A stretch of DNA of 64,000 bases from Latrodectus hesperus (GCA_037975125.1 CM075853.1:28572295-28636294), one strand, 5' to 3'; numbered from the stretch's first letter, positions 33,440 through 46,094 are shown. Translations and numbers: made by a program. The notes: generated by a model from the letters alone, not told the origin.

Positions 33440-36400
33440 CAAACAAGATCTGTTATTCTACCGATCAAACCTGTTGTTGAATAATCAGTGATGTGGCCTT
33501 TACTTCTACAGTTCATGGGTTATAGTTGTTGGGAATCTACTTTAAACCTTTGACTCCAGTCGAATTCATGTGTTCATCATTCTTCATGTGTAAAAAGTGA
33601 AGGTACTTAACAAAAATTTTGCTGGAAACGCTTTCATTAATCCAGCTCTCATACAACAGATTCCTAACAGAATAGGAGTAATGGAATCGGTTGTCACTTT
33701 TTTTAAAAATATTGACACTAGTTTGTTATTTTTTAGTAAACTTTTTAATAAGCCAATGTCACAAACCCCAGTGCCATTGAAAACTCATTTATGTAGTTTG
33801 ACATGCAAGAATTAAAAGAATCGTCTTTATTATATTATGAATGGATTAGCATTAAATTTTGTGAGAATATCACTTAATGTGATTTATTCAATATTAAGTC
33901 GCGCGCGCGCACATAAATGCTTTTTGAAGATTTGATTCTAGACTGTTATACAAACAATTATCAATTGAAAATAACTTCTAACAAATATTTTTCGCTCCTT
34001 TGCTAATGATATTATATTTCCAAAATTGCTTCAGAAATACAATTAGTAAATTAATTTTATTATCATTTGCACTAATTAAGTTTACTCATTCTCAATTATT
34101 ATACTTTTATAAAAATGCAGTATTGCGATTATCGCAGTATTACTGATTTATTTTAAGCGCTGAAGTCAGTTGATATTCATTATGAGGGGATATTTGAAAT
34201 GTACATTCTGAAATAAATGTATATCCCAGCTCATGACCTACTAAGTTTTTATTGGAAACTAACCGTAATTCACATTTTAAATAAAATCGGATATATGTCA
34301 TTGATTTTTTTATATAAAGTTTATTGATTTCTTTTAAAATTTAATATAAACAGTTTGCAATATACTACGCAAGAATATTTAATGAATTAATGTTGAATGT
34401 CAAGGTTAAAATTCGAAAATATTCAACAATTTTTAGACATCGAAATATTACACCGATCAGCGTAATCTTCCTTTAGTAATGTTAATGATATAACTTAAGA
34501 TTAATTTTCAGTTGATGAAAATGATAACCATTTTTTAGCAATTTTCATTTTATCAATCGATATAAATATGTTTTTTGAACTCTGAATCTTGGACGGCACT
34601 AACAAAGACCTAGTATATGATATTTGCTTTCTTGTATGGTTAGGAGGAACACCTTTAGGCATAATGGCGTTACATATGTTGAATTTAGAACTTGCAGTTT
34701 CAATCATTCTTAACCATTTTTTTTTACGTTGAGCATCTAGAATTACACATATTAAAAAAAAGTACATATGTTCTAAAATATAACATTTCAGAAAAGCTTC
34801 TCACTTATGAATTGAATGTTCAGTTATAAAGGATACGAAGATATCCTTAATATACCCTACTTATTAAAATGCTTTGCTTCTTAGCTGAAAGGCTTATAGG
34901 CAGAAAATCAGCTTCAGTTCTAGTGCGTCTCAGATTATAAAACACGCTTTCTTCACATCCTTTGAAGCTATAGTGATTAAATTTTAGCTATAGGTACTCT
35001 TTCTGCTATCAAATACTCTCTTTTCTTAAAAAATTGTTCTCAAATCAAAACAATTTGACTGGCAAAATTTATTCTCATTTCTGAGTTTGAATTTCCAGCT
35101 ATAAGAAAACACATCAAATTAGTCTCAACCGTTCTTTAGTACCGATTGAAATTGCGGGAAAAGCAACTCTTCTATACCTTCAGGAATTTTTCTTAAAAAT
35201 AAGATTTAATCATAGAATAAAGTATAAAACCAATTAGACATTTTCACTTCGAAAAGAAGAAGGCACCCGAGGATGAGAAACGTAGCGTTTGCTAATAAGT
35301 TCTAACAGACGTTTTGAGACCCGTGAACACTGAATGCATAAATAGAAATGTTTTTTACCCCAAGTTTATACTCACGTGCAATTCTAATTTCTTTTTCTCT
35401 TCATTTCAGTATGCAGATAGTTAATACTAATTCATCAAAGATTACAGTGCGCATTTCACTTTTATGAATCGTAATTCGCATTTATTTTCGATTTCCTTTT
35501 GAAAGTAAGCAGACAATTTCTTCCGCGAGGATCTGATAACGTCATATGCAAGCATCTAATTATAAATTCTTTAATGATATAAAATACGATTCGAATTTAT
35601 TGTATAGAAATTGGTATTTGTTCATTTTTATGCGCCAAAATTATCAATTCAAACATTTTTTTAACACAAATCTCCAGCTAAAATTCATCGGTTCCAAACC
35701 AGGCTTATATACCATCAACTGTTTTTATCCAAACGGTTTTTGTGGATAAAAAACTTTCTATTACTTAAGCTCAAGAACAATACAATAGCTTAAGCATTAC
35801 ACTGAAATATTTTATTTCAGACGTAGTTTCTTCATCATTATGAATCTCGGAATTGACACTAAAAAAACCTCCAACTATTAATGTCGCCGCTATATCACCT
35901 AAGCTCTAATTTCAGCAAATGAAAATTTAAAACCACAATTATAGACTTTTGAGGCTCACTTGCCATTGGAGACGTTAAATGAATTCGTGCCAATTTCAGT
36001 TTATGTTACCTTATCTTTCCCATTTCTACATATTCTATTTGCTTCAGTTTTTCCTGTTTTTCGTTGCTAAAAAATCTGCAATTATGGGTCTTTCAGATAT
36101 ATTTACTTTGTCAGACAATTTCTTTGAGTTATTTTGCAGTCTTTTGAGACTATATTGCGTCAATTTATTCAATTTCATGTAATAAATATTTTTCTTTGAA
36201 TCTTATCGCTGCTTGAAACTCTTCAAATCAGAAGTAGAGCCTGCTGCGGATTTCAAAAAATGTACATAATCACAGCAAAACTGAAAGTTACGGATGCTTT
36301 TTAAATAATACCCAAATGACTGAATACAATAACATTAACGACTATTTATTCAATTAAGTGTACCTTAAAATCAGTTATATTGACAGAAACCAGTAAAAAG

Positions 36401-37110
36401 TAAGTTAAGATAATTCTGTTAGTTTCTAGAAAGTGACCACTAATGTTACTATTCAACAACAGGAAAAAAGCAAAACTAAAACGTAAGTTGAAAATCTTAG
36501 GTGACGTAATAATTAAGCCTAAAAACTGATGATTTTACCTTACAAATTGTAGAGTTCTGTCATTGGAGAGTATCCAGGATACTAAAGCCACCTTATTTAT
36601 CCAACACATGGCCATTAATGTGCAACTTGTTCGTCATCATATGTCAACAATAACAATTTAATTGACTTCATGAAGATCCATCATCAGTATTCAGTACAAC
36701 AACCGTATCGAAACTTTAAATATCCAGGACATTGCAATTATTTTATATTGTCTAATATTTAGCCATTGCTTCTGCATTTAGCCGTGTTCCATATTTAGCT
36801 TCATATCCATCCATAGTAAATGAGACATGCCTGTTATCATTAAGTGGCCCTAACTTTAATCATAATGGCAAGAATTTACAGCTAATAATAGACTTTTCAC
36901 AATATGCCTATATGAGGTCCTGCACACGATTTTTTAAAAATATTTAAGTCCAAAGGCAATCATTTCATAGTTTAAATTTTCATCAACGAAAGATCAATTA
37001 TAATCTTTTCTTTATTTTATATAGGAGTGTTTACATTTTAAAATACTTAAAGTTGTTTCGTGATTGATATTTAAGCTTTTACTTGGATGCTTGAACCAAC
37101 GGATTATTTA
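33440..37110. other. Intergenic AT-rich DNA, no gene recognised
   Basis: Open readings such as 34501-34767 on the - strand (88 codons) show no family I know. A faint coding-like patch on the - strand near 36700-36860 contains RHVSFTMDGYEAKYGTRLNA then EAMAKY before a stop; its origin is unknown. A short (GC)n run, GCGCGCGCGC, sits at 33901-33910. Confidence 0.35.
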
Positions 37111-37113
37111 TCC

Positions 37114-37147
37114 AACAAAATAAAGCTTAAACAAGCTTTATTTTGTT
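37114..37147. repeat. Perfect 15-bp hairpin
   Basis: AACAAAATAAAGCTT, loop AAAC, then the exact reverse complement. It is T-rich on the 3' side, but nothing suggests a transcription unit here. Confidence 0.9.
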
Positions 37148-39999
37148 ATTGTATTTTTAACATCGAAGGCATCTGTAATATATGAAAAGATAAAAGTTAA
37201 TTGAATTTAATTATATGACAAAATTCTCCCATCAAATTGGAATACAAAGAATATTAAAGGCAAACAAGACCATACTTTGTTTTATTTTTTTATCGAGAAA
37301 GTAGTTTGTGGATTAACTTACTCTTGTGACTGTTTTTCAGCGAAACCGTTTCTAAGAATTTTGTGTTCTAGTATGTAATTTCTTGAAATTTTGATATATT
37401 TTTATCGCAGAAACTTTACAGAATTTTTTGTCTTCGTCTACGAGCTTTCTGAGATTTTTAGATTCATTAGAACAAATAAGAGCTGAGGAGCTTGGAATTA
37501 ATATATCGACTTTATAATCAAGTGAATAGGCATGAAAAGCTCATACTTTAAGGATGCACATAAAAAGCTAGGGAAGAAGAAAAAAAAATCAGCTAAAATC
37601 TAATTGAATTAAATTCCTTGGTTCAATTATTCACTATTTTAGAATTCAGCCTATCAGGAACGAGGAATACGTTGCTTTCTACTTTTAGAACTTCAACGGT
37701 GATTGGTTGAGCTAATATCGCTTCTTTTCCCCTGCGAAAAAGTCACAGTAACTTCTAAGTTTTCTGCAAGTTTTCCGTTCAGAACTCAGATTCTGAGTCC
37801 TATTAAGTAATTTAACAAATTAATTCGCAGTATTTTATCTGATCACGTGATCATTTTTATTCGACTTTAGTTCAAGGAAGGAAACAATCAGAAGAAATCA
37901 TGACGCCAAATAAGATAATTTATTGAAAAGTATGATTATGCATTACTTAAAAAAATAAATAAACGTACTTTGCATTAAAAAAATAAATTTTTTTAAAAAA
38001 CGAATTATTTAAGGAATAAAATGTTTTCCATATATTTTCTATCATAAAATATTATTATCTATTCATTAGCAAATGTAAGCTAAGAATTGAATATACTTTT
38101 CTTATTTTTCTAATTCAGAGTAAAGTTTGCTTATAATTTTTTAAATTACAAAGATATTTTTTATTACGAAATTACCAAACCGTAGGTTAAGTAAAAATAA
38201 AATTTTTAAATACTTTAAAACAAGTTTTTATGACTCGGTTTTAACTACTAAACAGTTTTCAGAATAGTTAACTATAATGTTTTCTTTTAATTTTGAAAAG
38301 AAGCTTTTTAATATGTATTAAAATTGTTAAGAGTGGAAAAAAAGCAGAAATACATAATTATCTTAGATAATTATTTTAAAAAATTCATTTCTATTTCAAG
38401 TTTGGTAGTAAAAATTGTGTATAATATATTTAGAATTATTATATTTGACAGTATTTTGTATTAAACGAAATTACTATTTATAAAATTTATATTCAAATGT
38501 TATTTTTCGAATAATTACTAATCTTGTAAAATTTATCATTACATATTTATAAAGTCAGATAATTTTGAAGTCGGAAAATCAGAAATTACTATTATTTAAT
38601 TAAAAGTATAAATGTGTTTTTTCATTATATCATTATTATAATTATATCATTATTGTAATCACATAGAATCATTATATATTGATATTCGTTCTGAAAAGTT
38701 GAAAATAAAATGAATCAAAAAAGAGATATTTTGAAATAGTTATCATAATTCTAGATTATGCTATTATAAATAAAATTATCATAGTAATGCATGGTCATTC
38801 TAATGCTAGAGTAGGTATTATAATGTAAAAAATAAGCTGCAATAAAAAATTATTATGAAAACAATTTAACCTTTTTTTAACACGATGAAAATTTTTGGAC
38901 CAATAAATATAGATTAAATACTCTTTTATAAATTAAAAAAAAAAAAAAAAAAACTGAACAACGTAGATATGTTTATTTCTTTTCTATTCAACTTGAAAAG
39001 AAATTGTTTTTTAATAAATATTTTCAGCGTGTCCCAAATAATGTTTATAAATTAAAAATCAGTTTAAGAATCTAAATCGATATCAGTCATAAATTAGTAT
39101 TATATTACATATTTTTTTCATTATTTTAGTATTATATTACATATTTTTGTCATTTTGTCATATATCTCAATAAAGATCTTTTTTATAGAAACCTTTTATG
39201 ATATTTTCATTAAAGAGAATCAAAAAGCATGTAAAATCTAACATTGTCAAAGCTATTTCTATGACGTCATTAACCAATCAGTATTTCCATTTCACAAAAG
39301 CAAAAAACATGTTCCTCGTTTCATTTCATACGGGTATATAGAAGTAAAAAAAAAAAATAAATAAAAAAAAATTAAAAATCTACAAGGAAGTATTTTGTAA
39401 ACTTATAATAATATCATAACTATTTTATTTTTCACCATTTTCTTCCAAATAAAGAAATTATACGATTAGAAATTTATAGGGGCAAGTATCACAATATCAT
39501 AAAGGGCAAAATCATAAAAAATGTAATTGTTTTGGAATTTTATGATGCGCATTAAGTATGTATTTATAACTACTTTTCCACATTTTTTGTTGCTTATTTG
39601 CCATGATGGATAAAAATGAATTATTCCATAGCTTTGATTTCAAAATGTTTTACATATCTCACTGAATTTATTGCAAAGTGCATTTCTTTAGAACGACTGG
39701 ATGCGCAAATATATGATTTATTTTAGTTATTTATTGTTATTGTTAGTCTTTATTTAAAATTATTTACTATTTATACATTGATTCTTTGTTTAAAACTAAA
39801 ACTCGTAGTTTTCACAAAAAAAGTGTAGTTTTATTTGCTAACATCTATTTAGTAATAATTTTCGTATGTTAATTTAAATAAATGTTAATGATTTTTCCAT
39901 TTGAATGTAACTAATGTTTCATTAAAATCAATCTTAATAATATAGAGTAAAACACTCAGGAATGAAATCAAATGTTGCTTAAGAGTTAAAAAATTAATT
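37148..39999. other. AT-rich intergenic DNA
   Basis: No gene seen. There is a poly(A) run at about 38937-38952 and a direct duplication of TAGTATTATATTACATATTT near 39090 and 39128. Confidence 0.5.
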
Positions 40000-40005
40000 A
40001 GTTAA

Positions 40006-40257
40006 AGCACAAATGCCGTATAATCCGGGATGTCGAATCCTAATTTTTTTGGTGATGAAGAAATGTTGCCAAGATAACGTATTGCGTCGTGCGCAATGAC
40101 TTAAAAGTTAAAGTTTCTAAAATAGAATTTTCTGCATAATTTTTATAGGTTTCCATATCATTGACGTAATAAAAACCAGGTTGCTAGATACATAAATACG
40201 CCAAAAAAAATCACCAAACTCAGAATTTGGTATCCTGGATTATACGGCATCTGTGCC
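40006..40257. mobile_element. 252-bp MITE with perfect 8-bp target duplication
   Basis: The termini are inverted repeats: AGCACAAATGCCGTATAATC at the left and, read inward from the right, GGCACAGATGCCGTATAATC. Similarity continues about 50-60 bp inward (CCRGGAT, then TTTTTTTGG-TGAT). TTAGTTAA flanks both sides (39998-40005 and 40258-40265). No coding capacity. An 8-bp duplication fits hAT-type (or P/Merlin-like) mobilisation; the terminal bases do not match the hAT element at 13448, so a different family is implied. Confidence 0.85.
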
Positions 40258-40265
40258 TTAGTTAA

Positions 40266-42060
40266 TTATATAATCCTAATTAATCATATTCCAATAATTC
40301 AATTAATTATACTTCAATTTAGCAAAATTTTGAGTTATTGTATACATCCAAATAATTTATGTTTGATATTAATAATGCTTTGTCCTATTCAAGCTTTTGT
40401 CATATGCTACTTTTGTGTTATTCAAGCTCTTGTTCATGTCTTGATAGTATAAAAGAGAAGGTATAAGAAAAAATGAATACACTAAAATCAAAAGCATTTG
40501 GTCAATATAAAAGGTTTTGATTGATTTCAAACGTGAATGTCTATATGATGTGTTTTCCACAGTCTATGAAAACAGAAATAATTTATATAAAATAAGTAAA
40601 TTTTTATCGAGTAAATATTCAATTATAGCTACGTGTTTTAAAAATATTTGTAGCGTTTGGGATTATTTATTATTTAAGAATACATTTTTGTCCATAAGAC
40701 AGGATGTTAAAAGTGATTGTGAAACGTTTCTGAGTTATTTGAATGTTTTTAAAAAATAATATGAATAAAAAATATCCTTCACGCACTAAGTTCCTTTTAA
40801 AAGCTAATTAAATCAAGTTTAATGAATGAAAAAATTAATGAAATCATTAAAACTTTTGTTTAGTAAATTAAAGAGTGATATTTGATAAAATTTTAAAAAG
40901 CTGACAAAATAAATGATCATAGCTTCATCTTTAGGATGAAGATTAGAAAGATAAAGAATGTAGTAATTGACTCATTTCATATGACGTCAAAATCACATGT
41001 CAAGTATGCTTGATGGATTTTTTTGTTTGTTAGATAAAACTGCATTGAATTTTAATTCAATGCAGCATAAACTGCATTGAATTTGAATCAAATAGATTAC
41101 AAGAAGTCCTAAACTGATATTTTTTTCACCAGTTTGATCATTTGTCTCCAATTTATCATCATGTTGTCTTCAATGCTGTCACTGACAAGCATTTTAGTGG
41201 AACTAATTTTTTAAAATGTTGGTAAAGTAAAATAGTGATTAGATAAGTGATTATTTTGGCAAAAAAAAAATTGGCAGATATCAATGATATAAACTGCTTT
41301 ATTATCATCTGTCATTGCTTATAAGACAATTCTGATTACAAATTTCTCTTGCCTATATAAGGATTTAGACTTTATCAAAATGTTACGTTTTTCCTTCATT
41401 TGTGGAAAATATTTTGCTTATTAAATGTTGAAGAACTTGAAAAAAGTACAAATGTACAACGGTGTTTTTATTATTATTATTAGATATGTGTAAAAATTAA
41501 AAGTATTGCTACCAATTTTCCTGATAAAATTAGATTGAAAATTTACAAAATTAAAATGCGAATATACACAATAATATAAAGTGAATAATTTACGTTTGGA
41601 ATTTGTTACATGACAAGCAAGCACTAAAAGCAAAAGAACCGCCTGGTGATGAATTGACTACATTGAATTATTATTTATCTGTTATATATGTTTGCTTCAA
41701 TTTTATAAACTTTAAAATATACAGCTTGTTGCTTTAACACACATATTATTTATTACATCTTCTAGAAAAGCTTTGTTTGTTTTAGCATTGAAAAAAAAAT
41801 ATCGCAATATCTATAAAGGAGAAAAAAAGTTTTAAAGCTTTTTTAAATAGAAAAAACATTTTTAAGGAATGAGAATGGAGAAAACTTAACTGAAATAAAG
41901 TCTTCAGATAAAGGAAGTATGTCATACAATGAATATAGAAAACACAATAATGTTTACAATAATGAATAATGTAATATTAAATGTTTCCTGTCATCGTAAA
42001 ATAAACATAGAGATGAAACGTAAAATTGTATATAGGAGCTGCTTGAAAGCAACTCAGTGA
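40266..42060. other. AT-rich intergenic DNA
   Basis: No supported gene. A perfect 12-bp palindromic hairpin at 41040-41065 (CTGCATTGAATT, loop TT) is followed 8 bp later by another direct copy of CTGCATTGAATTT. Confidence 0.5.
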
Positions 42061-42066
42061 CTCATT

Positions 42067-42118
42067 TTTGAATGATAACAAACAGTAAAATAGGCTTTAC
42101 TGTTTGTTATCATTCAAA
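42067..42118. repeat. Perfect 23-bp hairpin
   Basis: Arms 42067-42089 and 42096-42118 are exact reverse complements with a 6-base loop ATAGGC. It is directly followed by a second hairpin at 42138-42176. Confidence 0.95.
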
Positions 42119-42137
42119 CAGTATACATATACAAACA

Positions 42138-42176
42138 TACGACAATGTTATAGCCAACATCTATAACATTGTCGTA
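42138..42176. repeat. Perfect 16-bp hairpin
   Basis: Arms TACGACAATGTTATAG (42138-42153) and its exact reverse complement (42161-42176), loop CCAACAT. It starts 20 bp after the previous hairpin. Confidence 0.95.
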
Positions 42177-42620
42177 AATAAGAAAGGATTAAAATTAAGA
42201 AAAATCAGTAATTTAAAAATACTTTGATTATGTTCACCGTTTACAGTACTGGTTCAGCACAGTTTTGTAGTACAGTCTACAGAGCATGAAAAGCACAGAC
42301 AAAATACTTAAAATTATACGAACACTGAAAGAGTATTGCAGAATATTTAAAAACTATCAGTTAATTAAGGATTCCTACTTGTGTTTGTATAATTTATATG
42401 CATTAGGAAAAGAAGTGAACTATTGGTGAAACATTCGACAAAAGAATGGAACAATTAATAAACATTTAATGACTGAGTGGAACAATTCATAAAAGATTAG
42501 AACAGTTAATGCAACAATTGACCAAAGAATGAAACTATTGATGAAACAATTGATAAAGGAATGGAACTGTTGATGAAACAATTGGTAAAGGAATGGAACT
42601 GTTGATGAGACAATTGGCAA

Positions 42621-42760
42621 AGGTATGGACTCCCCTGCGTGTTCTCTTTGTATGTCTAGACATGTTATGACTGCATCACATTTGGACAAGTGCTCTACAC
42701 TATCTGTTTTTTCTTGTCGTGTTGCAAGATATTGGAGAGCCCGTTTTCTAATGGCCTAGA
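42621..42760 (+). pseudogene. Reverse-transcriptase C-terminal Cys/His fragment, copy 1
   Basis: The + strand reads DSPACSLCMSRHVMTASHLD, KCSTLSVFSCRVARYWRARF, then LMA and a stop. The pattern CxxC, H, C followed by YWRAR is that found after the RT of arthropod non-LTR elements and matches the decayed copy at 12920-13260. Here it is embedded in a minisatellite; the reading is open for about 43 codons. Confidence 0.7.
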
Positions 42761-42981
42761 GGCCAAACGACAGGCATTTGTAAATAATAAAAGACATGGA
42801 AAGTTGAAAAACAATTGGTAAAGGAATGGAACTGTTGATAAAACAATTGGTAAAGGAATGGAACTGTTGATGAAACAATTGGCAAAGGAATGGAACTGTT
42901 GATAAAACAATTGGTAAGGGAATGAAATTGTTCATGAAACAGTTGGTAAAGGAATGAAACTGTTGATGAGACAATTGGTAA

Positions 42982-43125
42982 AGGTATGGACTCCCCTACG
43001 TGTTCTCTTTGTATGTCTGGACATGTTATGACTGCTTCACATTTGGACAAGTGCTCTGCACTATCTGTTTTTTCTTGTCGTGTTGCAAAATATTGGAGAC
43101 CCCATTGTCTAATGCCCTAGCGGTC
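42982..43125 (+). pseudogene. Reverse-transcriptase C-terminal Cys/His fragment, copy 2
   Basis: Second copy of the insert, 361 bp downstream: DSPTCSLCMSGHVMTASHLD, KCSALSVFSCRVAKYWRPHC. It differs from copy 1 by scattered substitutions, with the Cys and His residues unchanged. Confidence 0.7.
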
Positions 43126-43460
43126 AAACGACAGACATTTGTAAATAATAAAAGGTATGGAATGTTGAGAAACAATTGGTAAAGGAATGGAACTGTTGAT
43201 GAAACAATTGGTAAAGGAATAAAATTGTTGATGAAACAATTGGTAAAGGAATGGAACTGTTGATGAAACAATTGGTAAAGGAATGGAACTGTTGATGAAA
43301 CAGTTGGTAAAGGAATGGAACTGTTGATAAAACAAAAGAATATAACTATTGATGAAACAAAATAATGGAGCGACTGATGAAACAAAGGAATGGAATGATT
43401 GATAAAGGAAAAAATTTATCTATCGATGAAATAAAAGAATAGAACGATTTATGAAACAAT

Positions 43461-43924
43461 TGATAAAAGAACATTGAGTTAATTGGAGTTGGTGTAAAGT
43501 TATTGAGAAGTCCTAAATGCGATTTTATTTCTTCTAAAAGGACATTTCGTTTTTTGAGAGAATAATGGAGAATTTAATATCGAGACAAAAAACTTTTCTA
43601 TGACTATTTTGGTTTCTATGAATAAAAAAAGTGTCCCTAAAATAGTCTAACAGTTTTTATCCAGTTACTTACACATTCGGTAAAAGTGAATTTTTAATGA
43701 AAATTAGGTTGACTAATGTTGAAGTTCGAAGAAAAATATTTCTAGATCTAAAAAATTAGGCTATTGATTATTATCTATGGTAAAATAATCGGGATGATGA
43801 TAGAATATTATGGAAAAAGTCAAATGTGATCAATACCTATTACCTCCTAATATACAGCTTGCTCGTATTTAGATTCATTTAGTTGGTATGTTACAATAAC
43901 TTTTTTTTCAAATGCGAGAAAATT
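43461..43924. other. AT-rich spacer
   Basis: No feature seen between the minisatellite and the SINE. Confidence 0.5.
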
Positions 43925-44062
43925 GAAAATGGACTTACAGTTCAATGTGGATTCTGAATTACTGCGGACACCCACCCTCGATGTAAGAATCGAACTTACG
44001 AACAGTGGAAAAAAAGAGAAAAGTCATTCAGCTGCCAGCTCGGCAACCACATAGCGAGCTTA
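43925..44062 (-). mobile_element. tRNA-derived SINE head, second copy of the 33.3-kb family
   Basis: On the - strand: box A-like TGGTTGCCGAGCTGGCAGC and box B-like AAGTTCGATTCTTAC, then a body with GTGTCCGCAGTAATTCAGAA. It aligns by motif order with the copy at 33295-33432. The downstream body has been lost. Confidence 0.65.
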
Positions 44063-44442
44063 ATTTTATAGGATGGATTGTCCTGAGCGCAAAAATAAAT
44101 GTTTTTTAAGATACAAAAAAATTCTTATTTTTAATAGTTTTTCGCTTAGTCACATCTTGAGTAACTGTTGTTGTTACTTATGACACTTGGACAAGCCAAG
44201 CTCGCTATGCCATGGCTATGCGAATTTAAGTCAATAGAGAGCGTCTTTCGTTTGTTTAACCAGAGCATCACAAAGCTGAAAGTATGACTTTGCTTTTAAC
44301 TCTTCCGATAGATGTCACCACCTCCTTCACTTTTGACATTGATCTGGAGGGAAAGGAAATTTTCTCCTGATCAATATATCCATGGTAACTGCTCAAAGAT
44401 CAACCACAAGGCTTTCGATTCCACAGATTTAACGAGCATGTA

Positions 44443-46094
44443 CAGTGAGTGTAAAAAGTATTCGTACAGTACGACAATTGATTTAAAAGAGATCCGTTCA
44501 TAAAAATTATAAACATAAATTTCATTTTAATTAATAATAAATACATAGTAGACCATATTTTCACTAGTTTTATGAGAAATTTACACAAAAATAATTTTAT
44601 ACATGAATAAATATTTACAAAACTGTAACAATCCAACATCTTGTGGTGTAAAAGTATTCGTACACTAAAAGAAATGCAATTTTTTTAGTTATATTTTGTG
44701 ATTGGCTTAGCCATTAAGATCTAGTTAATTGACATTACCTTGTAAGTTACTTAAAAGGTTCTTCAGTGGAAATTTTAATGTAGTGAGAAACTAGAAATTC
44801 TGTAATGGATCGTAAAAGTAAAGAGACAAGTGTTTCCAAAAGAGAACTGATTTTAAAGTTCCGTAGAAATGGTAAATCGTACAACAAGATTTCTGATTTG
44901 GTTGGTAGACGCCGTTCAACTGTGCAGTCAATCATAAAATAGTTTGCTGCCACTCTAACGGTTCAAAACAGTTTTCGTACTGGGCGATCATGTCTACTGA
45001 CATCTTCTGACAGACGATTTCTGGTACATTCATTAAAGAAGGATCCCAAAATAAGGGCTCCTACATTAACATCAGAACTGAAGAACATGGGAACAGCATT
45101 CTCTGTAAGTACTGTTCGAACTGCATGCAGAAATGAAGGTTTCCATGGCCGTGTTGCGAGACGAAAATTCTTTGTTAGTGAGAAGAATCGGAAGCTGCGA
45201 TTGTCTTTCGCCAAGCAATACGTTAACGAAAGTCCAGATTTCTGGAAAAAGATTTCTGGGCTTTACAGACGAAAGCAAATACAACATATTTGGATCGGAC
45301 GGGAGACGAATGGTATGGAGAAAGCGCAATACAGAAATGCATCCTAAGAATTTAGTGCCAACAGTGAAACATGGGAGTGGAAGTCTACTTGTTTGGGGGT
45401 GTATGAGTGCTTCTGGAGTGGGCAAATTAGTCTTTATTAAAGACATTATGAATCATCAACTTTATATTGACATTTTAAACAATAATTTAGGACCTAATGC
45501 AACAAAAATGGGCTTGAATGGTGATTACGTTTTCATGCATGATAACGACCCCAAGCACACAGCCCTAAACACAAGGCTCTGGATACTATTTAATACCCCA
45601 AAGTTCATGAAATTTCCTCCTAAATCGCCGGACCTCAACCCCATCGAGAATTTATGGGACGTTCAGATAAAAATATTGGATCCAGACATATTTCTAATAA
45701 AAATGATTTGAAATCGGCTCTTAATCAAGAATGGGACGCCATATCTAACTCAATAACAGCATAATTGGTGGAATCGATGCCAAAGAGACTCAAGGCAGTT
45801 ATTCGAACTAAAGGATATCCTACAAGGAATTAACTGTAATATTATGATTGTATTGTCCAATATATGCCTGATGTACGAATACTTTTTACACCACAAGATG
45901 TTGGATTGTTTCAGTTTCGTAAATATTTATTCACATATAAAATTATTTTTGTGTAAATTTCACATGAAACTAGTGAAAATATGTTCTATTATGTATACCT
46001 AATTAATTAAAATGGAATTTATGTTAATAATTTTTATGAACGGATCTCTTTTAAATCAATTGTCGTACTGTACGAATACTTTTTACACTCACTG
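44443..46094 (+). mobile_element. Tc1-like transposon with about 225-bp IR/DR termini, inside a SINE
   Basis: Starts CAGTGAGTGTAAAAAGTATT and ends in the reverse complement. TA lies at 44441-44442 and 46095-46096. The arms remain similar for about 225 bp and each holds two copies of GTGTAAAAAGTATTCGTAC (outer 44449 and inner 44646; inner 45873 and outer at the right end). Length 1652 bp. Same architecture as the element at 20-1636 but a different sequence, so a second IR/DR subfamily. Confidence 0.95.
44805..45833 (+). pseudogene. Tc1-like DD34E transposase, lightly broken
   Basis: ATG at 44805 opens MDRKSKETSVSKRELILKFR with a helix-turn-helix (NGKSYNKISDLVGRRRSTVQ). A TAG at 44940-44942 interrupts the frame, which then continues to about 45250 (LTSELKNMGTAFSVSTVR, RKFFVSEKNRKLRLSFAKQY). 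One indel shifts into the catalytic frame: FTDESKY, FMHDNDPKHT and SPDLNPIENLWD, with 34 residues between the last Asp and the Glu (DD34E). A second indel near 45670 shifts to NDLKSALNQEWDAISNS, a TAA, then PKRLKAVIRTKGYPTRN and the normal stop at 45831-45833. All three catalytic residues survive, but two stops and two indels inactivate it. Less decayed than the copy at 396-1384. Confidence 0.92.

Larger units (their letters stand above)
42420..43460 (+). repeat. 32-bp minisatellite with a 361-bp higher-order unit
   Basis: The basic unit is 32 bp, with the core AATTGGTAAAGGAATGGAAC then TGTTGATGAAAC. Copies are highly similar at about 42530-42615, 42810-42980 and 43170-43330, and grow divergent at both outer edges (42420-42530 and 43330-43460). 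Two 190-bp non-repeat inserts interrupt the array, at about 42621-42805 and 42982-43166, exactly 361 bp apart, so a larger unit has been duplicated. Because 32 is not a multiple of three, every frame of the - strand yields a long repetitive open reading; these are not genes. Confidence 0.95.

Noticed and set aside
33901..33912. GC dinucleotide run as a possible CpG island or Z-DNA element
   Set aside because: Only about six repeats in AT-rich DNA; too short to support a function.
42530..43330. Possible CRISPR-like array (32-bp repeats)
   Set aside because: The 32-bp units follow each other directly with no spacers, in eukaryotic DNA with no cas-like gene.
42420..43385. Long - strand open readings rich in SFTNCF, PLPIV and FLYQLF
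   Set aside because: They are translations of the 32-bp minisatellite. Because 32 is not divisible by three, all frames show the same cyclic peptide; there is no start context or domain.
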